This document shows positions 58,883 to 64,000 of a DNA stretch of 64,000 bases, one piece after another. Source of the DNA: JBBSAT01 sp046351235 (GTDB taxonomy: Bacteria; Myxococcota_A; Polyangia; Polyangiales; Sandaracinaceae); NCBI GenBank assembly GCA_046351235.1, contig JAXLYV010000001.1, positions 310,001 through 374,000 on the forward strand, written 5' to 3'. The notes below the pieces were generated by a model. It had not been told where the DNA came from. It made no database searches and saw only the letters and a program-made list of their open reading frames with translations. Each line of letters opens with the position of its first letter. Positions within the stretch are counted from its first letter, which is position 1. The position numbers and the translations under genes are program-made.

Positions 58883-60045
58883 GGCTCCTCGTCGTCGCCC
58901 TCGTCCTCGCCGCGATCGGCGGCTGCGACGTCCTCGCGCCCGTGATCCGCGAGCAACGCGACCCACCGCCTCGGGGCGGCTCGCGCTGCGAGCTCGTGGA
59001 GCGGTGCGCGCAGCTCGACGAGCCGCCGCCCGACACGCTGCTCGAGAGCGAGGTGCAGGCGCCCTCGCGCATCTGCGCGAGCCCGCTCGTCGAGCGGACG
59101 ATCGCGGTGCAGGGCGACGTCGAGGTCGCCGGCGCCACCCTCGAGTGCACGCACACGACCTTCGTGGTGAGCGTCGCGCCCGGCGAGCATCCGCCGATGC
59201 CGACGGTGCGCGTCACGGGAGGCGCGATCGAGGACGCCGTGCTCACGATGGCGAGCGAGGACGCCGTCGCCGAGCTGGATCTCTCGGGCACGGCGATCGA
59301 TCGGGCCACGATCGAGCTGGAGGGCGCGGTCCGCGCCCGGCTCACGGGCGGGCGAATCGCGGAGACCGCGCTGCGCCTGCGCGTACGGCAGCCGATCGCC
59401 GCGCCGGAGGTGCTCCTCGATCGGGTGAACGCGACGGATCTCCGCATCGACGCGGCCGGCGCCTCCGTTCGCCTGCGCGACGCGGTCGCGGGCCGGATCC
59501 TCGTGAGCGCGCGCTGGCTCTCGATCGAGCGCGGGTCGCTGCGCGCGGCGATCCTCGCGGCCGATCACGTCGAGCTGCTCGACGTGGTCGCCGCCTCCAC
59601 GCGCATCGACGCCTCGCGCTTCATCGCCGCGGGCGGCACGATGAGCGAGTGCTTCGTGGCGCGCTGCGACGCGGTGACGCTCGCGCTCACGCACGTGACG
59701 GGCACGCGCTTCGCGGCGTGCACGAGCCCGCTCGAGCTCGAGACGGCGAGCCTCGCGGACGTCGTGATCGAGGGAGACGTCTCCGGCCACGGCTCGCTGA
59801 TCCACGGCGCCGCGCTCGGCGGCAGCTCGGTCGTGCTCGAGCAGGGCACGCTCCAGCACGCGGCGCTCTGCGGCGCGCTCACGCTCTCCGCGGACGAGCT
59901 CGACTGCTTCTCGTGCGAGCCGACCGCTCCGGCGGAGCTCTGCGCGGGCACCATCGGGAGCGTCGTGCGCTGTCCGGGGCTCTGCGCCTCGCACTGCAGC
60001 GTCGCCCCCCCGGCGATGTCGGTCGCCGACGACTGCGCCGAGTAG
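58879..60045 (+). CDS. lipoprotein with parallel beta-helix-like repeats
   Basis: This is a 388-aa lipoprotein: MRLLVVALVLAAIGGC gives a clear lipobox. After a Pro/Arg linker and a Cys-containing segment there are ~230 residues of short repeating strands with a period of about 20-25 residues (VRVTGGAIEDAVLTM, ELDLSGTAIDRATIEL, ARLTGGRIAETALRL). This pattern suggests a right-handed beta-helix or pentapeptide-like solenoid. The C-terminal ~60 residues contain about eight Cys (CFSCEP, CPGLCASHC), likely disulfide-linked. Translational coupling to the OmpA-family gene suggests a common envelope complex. No enzymatic residues were recognised. Confidence 0.75.
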   Translation: MRLLVVALVLAAIGGCDVLAPVIREQRDPPPRGGSRCELVERCAQLDEPPPDTLLESEVQAPSRICASPLVERTIAVQGDVEVAGATLECTHTTFVVSVAPGEHPPMPTVRVTGGAIEDAVLTMASEDAVAELDLSGTAIDRATIELEGAVRARLTGGRIAETALRLRVRQPIAAPEVLLDRVNATDLRIDAAGASVRLRDAVAGRILVSARWLSIERGSLRAAILAADHVELLDVVAASTRIDASRFIAAGGTMSECFVARCDAVTLALTHVTGTRFAACTSPLELETASLADVVIEGDVSGHGSLIHGAALGGSSVVLEQGTLQHAALCGALTLSADELDCFSCEPTAPAELCAGTIGSVVRCPGLCASHCSVAPPAMSVADDCAE

Positions 60046-60094
60046 GGCGGCGCGCTCGCGCTCCCGGCGGGGCGACGCATGGTGCTCGGCTTGC

Positions 60095-60100
60095 TACGCC
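60095..60100 (+). promoter_or_regulatory. -10-like hexamer for the pseudokinase gene
   Basis: TACGCC is followed by 6 nt and the ATG at 60107. The sixth base deviates from T, so this is weak by itself, but the spacing matches the other leaderless-type sites. Confidence 0.35.
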
Positions 60101-60106
60101 ACGGGC

Positions 60107-60805
60107 ATGGCCGAGAACGAACCCCTGCCGCGCGGGCTCGAGCGCTACGCGCTGGGCGAGAAGCTCGAGGGCGAGCCCGTTCGCTGGCTCGCCACAGACC
60201 GCGATCGCGGTCGCGACGTGCTCGTCACACGTGTGGCGTTCGGACCGTCGCGGCTCGCCGAGCGCGACGAGCGCGTGGCGCGCGCCAAGGCGCTCTTCGC
60301 GGTGAACGCGCCCGCGCTCGTCGCGACCTATCACGCCGGGCCCTGGGCCGACGACGCGTTCGTCGTCGAGGAGCGGCTCGTGGAGCCCGAGCCCCTCGGG
60401 GCCCGCGAGCTCGACGCGCGCGAGCGGGCGCTCGCAGCGCGCTCCATCGCCGAAGGCCTCGCCACGCTGCACGCGGCCGGCTGGTCGCTCGACGCGCTCG
60501 ACGCTCGCCTCGACGCCTATCGGCAGCCGAAGATCGACGTCGCCCTGCACACGATCCCCGCGACCGACGCGAGCCGCCACGAGGACCTCGTCCGCGCGCG
60601 CGACGCGATCGCGAAGCTCGGCGTGCAGAGCCGGGGCGCCGACACGGCGGCGGCGCTCGCTGCCGCGATCGAGGTCCCCGCGCCCGGGCCGTCGGCGCCG
60701 CTCCTCCACGCGGAAAAGCCCGCGGGTCGCGCCGGGCTCGCGTGGCTCGCGGTCGCCCTCGCGGTCCTCTTGGCGATCGCGCTCTTCGTGATCTCGCGCG
60801 GCTGA
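60107..60805 (+). CDS. tail-anchored pseudokinase-like protein
   Basis: This is a 232-aa protein. Its first ~150 residues follow a Ser/Thr kinase layout: start LERYALGEKLEGEPVRWLA, strands with DVLVTRVAFGP, then ERLVEPEPLG in the hinge area and AEGLATLHAAGWSLDAL where the catalytic loop would begin. But the ATP-anchoring Lys is replaced (VTRV), and there is no HRD, DFG or APE, and the large lobe is shortened. A single membrane helix closes the protein (~205-228, WLAVALAVLLAIALFVI), leaving the pseudokinase in the cytoplasm. It is therefore unlikely to be a kinase and may bind nucleotide or a partner. The start is supported by a weak -10 six bases upstream. Confidence 0.65.
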   Translation: MAENEPLPRGLERYALGEKLEGEPVRWLATDRDRGRDVLVTRVAFGPSRLAERDERVARAKALFAVNAPALVATYHAGPWADDAFVVEERLVEPEPLGARELDARERALAARSIAEGLATLHAAGWSLDALDARLDAYRQPKIDVALHTIPATDASRHEDLVRARDAIAKLGVQSRGADTAAALAAAIEVPAPGPSAPLLHAEKPAGRAGLAWLAVALAVLLAIALFVISRG

Positions 60806-60878
60806 AGGACGGCCGCGCGGCCCGACGATCCGCGTGGACCGCGCGCGCGGCCGAGGCACCGCGCCTCGCCCGGCGTGC

Positions 60879-60884
60879 TACGGT
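60879..60884 (+). promoter_or_regulatory. -10-like hexamer for the Pro-rich lipoprotein gene
   Basis: TACGGT is followed by 6 nt and the GTG at 60891, again the leaderless arrangement. Confidence 0.5.
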
Positions 60885-60890
60885 CGCGAC

Positions 60891-61625
60891 GTGGACCGAC
60901 CCGGGTCGACGAGGCTCGTCGCGATGACGCTCGCAGCCTGCGCGCTCTTGGCCGCGTGCGGCGGCTCGCGCGACGCCTGGGTGCGCGCTCCGGACCGACG
61001 CGCGATGGTGCGCCTCGAGCGCCAGGCGCAGCGCGAGATGCACTGCCGGGCGGGCCTGCAGATCTCCGCGATCGAGCCGGCGGCCTTCCGCGTCTCGGGC
61101 TGCGGCCAGCTGCGCGAGTACGCCTACGTGTGCTCCGGGCGCCGCTGCGCGTTCCAGCCGATCGTGCCGGCCATCATGCGCGCGTCGGCCGATCTGCAGT
61201 GCGCGCCCGAGATGCTCACGGCCCTGGCCGACGGCGCCGCGCACCTGGCGTTCTTCGGATGCACGCGCGGCGCGGCCTACCGTCTCGTCTGTCTGGATCG
61301 CGGCTGCACGTGGTCGCGGACGGAGGAGTCGGTGAGCATGGCGGCGCCCCCGCCCCCGCCGATGCTCGACGTCGTCACGGCCGATCCCTCGCTCGAGGCG
61401 GCCGTGATCCCGCCGCCGCCGGGCGCCGCGAGCGCGTTCACCGGGTCCGAGCAGGCGATCGTCCCGACCCCCCCGGCGAGCACCGCGCCGCCGCCGTCGT
61501 CCACGCCGCCTTCGTCCGCGCCGCCGCCTTCGTCCACGTCCACGGCGGTCGTGCCGCCGCCGCCCGGGGCCGCTCCCACGCCGGCGCCCACCGACACCGT
61601 GGTGATTCCCCCGCCTCCCTCGTGA
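60891..61625 (+). CDS. lipoprotein with Cys-containing domain and Pro/Ser/Thr tail
   Basis: This is a protein of about 244 aa. MDRPGSTRLVAMTLAACALLAAC is a signal with lipobox LAAC. Residues ~35-140 form a small domain with Cys spread through it: MHCRAGLQISAIEP, RVSGCGQLREYAYVC, RRCAFQPIV and AYRLVCLDRGC. Disulfide bonding is probable. The C-terminal ~100 residues are Pro/Ser/Thr-rich with repeated IPPPP and VVPPPPG, an extended stalk. Start GTG at 60891 is supported by TACGGT six bases upstream; the in-frame ATG at 60834 is less likely. A uspA-like gene follows 31 bp downstream. No enzyme motif. Confidence 0.75.
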   Translation: MDRPGSTRLVAMTLAACALLAACGGSRDAWVRAPDRRAMVRLERQAQREMHCRAGLQISAIEPAAFRVSGCGQLREYAYVCSGRRCAFQPIVPAIMRASADLQCAPEMLTALADGAAHLAFFGCTRGAAYRLVCLDRGCTWSRTEESVSMAAPPPPPMLDVVTADPSLEAAVIPPPPGAASAFTGSEQAIVPTPPASTAPPPSSTPPSSAPPPSSTSTAVVPPPPGAAPTPAPTDTVVIPPPPS

Positions 61626-61656
61626 CGAACCCCGCACGCCGTTCCGGAGATCCGCG

Positions 61657-62094
61657 ATGAGCACGTCCTCGATCCAACGCATCCTGTGCCCGGTCGACTT
61701 CTCCGAGTCTTCCGATGCCGCGCTCACCTTCGCGTCCGTGCTCGCCAAGCAGTTCGGCGCCGAGCTCCACGCGGTGCACACCTGGGAGCTCTCCGCCTAT
61801 GCGTCGCCCACGAGCGAGCTCGCGAAGGACACGGAGCGCGCGCTCAAGAAGGATCTCGACGCGGCGATCGCGCGCGCGGTCACGAACGGTGTGGTCGTCC
61901 ACGCGCACCTGCGCCTCGGCCCGCCCGCCGAGACCATCGTCGCCGCCGGCAAGCACTTCGGCGTCGATCACATCGTGATGGGCACGGCGGGCAAGGGTGG
62001 GCTCGAGCGGCTGCTCGTGGGCTCGGTGGCCGAGCAGGTGATCCGCGCGGCCGAAGTGCCCGTCACGACGGTTCGCGGTCGTCCGAAGGCCTGA
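61657..62094 (+). CDS. universal stress protein (UspA family)
   Basis: This is a 145-aa cytoplasmic protein of the UspA fold. It begins IQRILCPVDFSESSDAAL, and the ATP-binding loop GTAGKGGLERLLVGSVAEQV (~109-128) has the G-2x-G-9x-G-S pattern of nucleotide-binding Usp proteins. Usps are made under starvation, oxidative or other stresses; a regulatory rather than catalytic role is likely. The ATG at 61657 has GGAGA upstream at good distance. It ends 25 bp from the convergent GNAT gene. Confidence 0.93.
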   Translation: MSTSSIQRILCPVDFSESSDAALTFASVLAKQFGAELHAVHTWELSAYASPTSELAKDTERALKKDLDAAIARAVTNGVVVHAHLRLGPPAETIVAAGKHFGVDHIVMGTAGKGGLERLLVGSVAEQVIRAAEVPVTTVRGRPKA

Positions 62095-62119
62095 GCGATC
62101 GCTGGCCCGAAGGCTCGAG

Positions 62120-62638
62120 CTAGCGGTCGCCCGAAGGCTCGAGCGCCTTCGTCTCGAGCGTCATCTCGAGCATCGTCGGGCGGAAGCCGATCTTGCGGAA
62201 GAGCGCCTGCGCGCGCTCGTTCGAGGTCGCGGTGTGCAGCACGACGCGCGGCGCGCCGTGCTCGGCGGCGAGCTCGGCGAAGCGGCGCACGAGGGCCTCG
62301 GCGGCGTGCGAGCGGCGCGCGCTCTCGACCACGAGCACGTCGTGCAGAGCCGCGTGCTGCGCGAGGAGCATGTTGAAGTCGCGCTTCTCGAGGCGCCCGT
62401 ACACGTAGCCCACGATGGCGCCGTCGAGCTCCGCCACGAGCACGATGGCCTCGGCGCTCTGGATCTCGGTGCCGAGCCAGCGGCGGTAGCCTTCTTCCAC
62501 GCCCGTCGGCAGGAAGAAGCGCTCGGGGTCGATCGCGTGGTGGAAACGGACGAGCTCGGCGGCGAGCTTGCCGAGGGTGCCGAGGTCGTCCGACGTGGCG
62601 CGGCGCACCACGCCTTTGAATGCTGCGAGGTCGCTCAT
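62120..62638 (-). CDS. GNAT-family N-acetyltransferase
   Basis: This is a 172-aa enzyme. The acetyl-CoA site is recognisable: VLVVESARRSHAAEALVRRF (~110-130, motif A with an altered Gln/Arg-x-x-Gly-x-Gly/Ala loop) and the later ATSNERAQALFRKIGF (motif B). The N-terminal part has VRRATSDDLGTLGKLAAELV, typical of GNATs. The substrate is unknown. The ATG at 62638 fits; TACGCT nine bases upstream may be a -10. The C-terminus ends in a tail (LEPSGDR) encoded next to a 15-bp direct repeat (62106-62120 and 62130-62144) that crosses the stop, so the tail may have been changed recently. Confidence 0.88.
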   Translation of the reverse strand: MSDLAAFKGVVRRATSDDLGTLGKLAAELVRFHHAIDPERFFLPTGVEEGYRRWLGTEIQSAEAIVLVAELDGAIVGYVYGRLEKRDFNMLLAQHAALHDVLVVESARRSHAAEALVRRFAELAAEHGAPRVVLHTATSNERAQALFRKIGFRPTMLEMTLETKALEPSGDR

Positions 62639-62705
62639 CGTCTCGTCAGCGTAGCTGATCGCATGGGCGGCGGCCGTCTGCCATGCTTGGAAGTGGAGGC
62701 CTTCG

Positions 62706-63074
62706 ATGCGCGACCGACTCTTGTTCCGTGCGGGGGTTCTCGGGGTGCTCGTGCTCCTCGGTGGCTGCCGCGCCGCCACCGCCTCGCCGTACCAGCGCTG
62801 CGCCTACGACTCCGACTGCCGCACGCCGAGCGACCGCTGCATCCAGGTGACGAGCTCGGGCGTGCGCGACTCCATGTGCAGCAGCTCGTGCTCGTACACG
62901 GACTCGCGCTGCCCCACCGACGCGTACGGGGTGGCGGGTAGCTGCATCTCGTTCGACGGTGGCGTGCGCTACCAGTGCTACCAGACGTGCACGACCTCCA
63001 ACGTCTGCGAGTCCGGCTTCTATTGCTCGACCGTCTCGGGCAGCGGGTCGGCGCGCATCTGCCTCCCCGGTTGA
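62706..63074 (+). CDS. small Cys-rich lipoprotein
   Basis: This is a 122-aa lipoprotein: MRDRLLFRAGVLGVLVLLGGC has a clear lipobox LGGC. The mature part has about twelve Cys in a spaced pattern (CAYDSDCRTPSDRC, CSSSCSYTDSRC, CYQTCTTSNVC, GFYCS). This is similar to Cys-rich modules on many myxobacterial surface proteins. All are likely disulfide-bonded. GGAGG about ten bases before the ATG is a good ribosome site. It is 52 bp upstream of the caspase-like gene on the same strand, so a shared transcript is possible. Function unknown. Confidence 0.75.
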   Translation: MRDRLLFRAGVLGVLVLLGGCRAATASPYQRCAYDSDCRTPSDRCIQVTSSGVRDSMCSSSCSYTDSRCPTDAYGVAGSCISFDGGVRYQCYQTCTTSNVCESGFYCSTVSGSGSARICLPG

Positions 63075-63126
63075 GGCGGTTCGGCGAGTTGACGGCGAGC
63101 GCGGGGCCGGCATGCTCGCCGGCGCG

Positions 63127-64000
63127 ATGAGCCGAAGCCTCCAGGTCGTCGTTCTCGCTCTCCTGCTCGCGGGCTTCGCGTTCGGCGCCGGCGAGCTCGG
63201 CCGTGCACGCGGCGCGATGGCGGCGAGCACGCGCCACGTCGAACGGCCCGATGGCGCACTCTCTTTCTCCGACGAGGAGCCCCTCGAGCTCCCCGCCCAC
63301 ATCCGGCGCATCCTCGCCGGCGGCGGGCCGACGCCCGATCTCGATCAGGTCTCGCTCGAAGAGGACGTGGCGCTCGCGCAGCGCATGGTTCCCGCGGAGG
63401 GCACGATCGTCCTGTTCGCCGGCGGCGCCGGCACGCGTGCCGTGCAGGAGCGGGACCCGAGCCCCGAGGGAGACTCGGTCGTCTTCGCCCTCGGCAACCT
63501 CTTCTCCCCGCGTGGCGGGCGCGATGCGCACTACCGCCGCACGCGCCTCTCGCTCCACGGCGGCGCGAGCGTCGACGAGATCTTCGCGGCGTTCGAGCTC
63601 GCGCTCCCCGACGGCGACGACCCGCTCTTCTTCTACTTCACGGGGCACGGGCGCGGCGGGGCCACGCCGGCCGACGCGCTCGCGCAGACGTGGGGCAATG
63701 CCGGCTTCGATCCGCGCACGTTCGCCGAGCAGATGGAGGACCTCGGCACCGAGCGCCGCGTGCGCGTCGTCGTCACGAGCTGCTTCTCGGGCGGCTTCGC
63801 CGAGATCGCGTTCCGGGGTGCCGACGAGACGCTCGGGCCGACCGAGCAAGACCGATGCGGGATCTTCTCGACCTCGTGGGATCGGGAGTCCGGCGGGTGC
63901 GACAGCGACACCGACCGGGCGGTGCACGAGGGCTTCGGCGTGTACTTCCTCTCCGCGCTCGGCGGCCGCGATCGGGACGGGAACGACGCGCGCGCTCGCA
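63127..64000 (+). CDS. secreted caspase-like (clan CD) cysteine peptidase, 3' end cut by the window
   Basis: At least 291 residues are visible; the gene continues past the window. MSRSLQVVVLALLLAGFAFG is a signal sequence or anchor. The caspase-type dyad is clear: His174 in FFYFTGHGRGG and Cys219 in VVVTSCFSGGF, each at the end of a beta-strand as in peptidase family C13/C14-like proteins. No prodomain is visible. Bacterial members are often self-processing or cell-death-associated; the role here is unknown. ATG 63127 gives the best signal; an in-frame ATG at 63112 is possible. A small Cys-rich lipoprotein gene lies 52 bp upstream. Confidence 0.85.
   Translation, partial: MSRSLQVVVLALLLAGFAFGAGELGRARGAMAASTRHVERPDGALSFSDEEPLELPAHIRRILAGGGPTPDLDQVSLEEDVALAQRMVPAEGTIVLFAGGAGTRAVQERDPSPEGDSVVFALGNLFSPRGGRDAHYRRTRLSLHGGASVDEIFAAFELALPDGDDPLFFYFTGHGRGGATPADALAQTWGNAGFDPRTFAEQMEDLGTERRVRVVVTSCFSGGFAEIAFRGADETLGPTEQDRCGIFSTSWDRESGGCDSDTDRAVHEGFGVYFLSALGGRDRDGNDARAR

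Noticed and set aside
62095..62144. 15-bp direct repeat as an attachment site
   Set aside because: The two copies are only 24 bp apart with no integrase or tRNA nearby; more likely a small duplication at the end of the GNAT gene.

Overview
The window is very GC-rich and gene-dense, with GC-saturated third codon positions and many GTG/TTG starts. It looks like a chromosomal segment of a predatory or social deltaproteobacterium-type organism (Myxococcota, Polyangiales; the Sandaracinaceae are my best guess). Supporting signs are about 15 lipoproteins in roughly 52 protein genes, many with Asp/Ala-rich linkers after the lipobox. Others are eukaryote-like Ser/Thr kinases, an FHA-sigma54 activator, MopE-type Cys/Asp repeats, a secreted caspase-fold protein and an olefin-biosynthesis cluster. 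I see no insertion sequence, prophage, CRISPR, tRNA or rRNA gene. The one structural RNA found is the RNase P RNA.

Layout. 0-8.6 kb: a MerR-type regulator and a sigma-region-4-like protein; an FG-GAP lipoprotein; a fumarylacetoacetase-fold hydrolase; a sulfatase-modifying-factor-like lipoprotein; a PD-(D/E)XK nuclease-like protein; and a stand-alone RelA/SpoT-type synthetase. 8.7-18 kb: Asp-Ala-rich lipoproteins, a transmembrane Ser/Thr kinase, a large cytochrome c-type lipoprotein and an FHA-AAA+-Fis activator. 18-23 kb: rnpB with its promoter and terminator; two lipoproteins that together carry five copies of one PPC-like domain; and an RsbQ-like hydrolase overlapping a PAS-histidine kinase-receiver gene. 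23-32.8 kb: gpsA, an orphan gspK, an aminopeptidase P, a membrane-anchored dual-specificity phosphatase, coaBC, a TonB-like protein and a VanW protein. 32.9-41.4 kb: a giant MopE-repeat lipoprotein, a GAF-domain protein, a response regulator with a degenerate receiver, and pdxA. 41.4-44.1 kb: a NOX5-like EF-hand NADPH oxidase followed after 2 bp by a pentaheme cytochrome lipoprotein. 44-49.7 kb: VWA and other surface proteins, and an RlmM-like methyltransferase. 49.8-55.9 kb: an oleA-oleB-MFS-oleC-oleD cluster for head-to-head long-chain olefin synthesis. 56-64 kb: prfC, an OmpA-type protein, a beta-helix-like lipoprotein, a pseudokinase, UspA, a GNAT enzyme, a Cys-rich lipoprotein and a caspase-like protein cut by the window edge.

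Two patterns run across the window. First, at least 12 genes have a TAnnnT-like -10 hexamer ending only 5-7 nt before the start codon, which predicts leaderless mRNAs; this also helped choose several starts. Second, a 56-bp hairpin repeat occurs twice, 54.6 kb apart, each time between convergent genes. The strongest functional modules are the ole cluster, the NOX/pentaheme pair, the RsbQ-PAS-kinase pair and the PPC-like lipoprotein pair.
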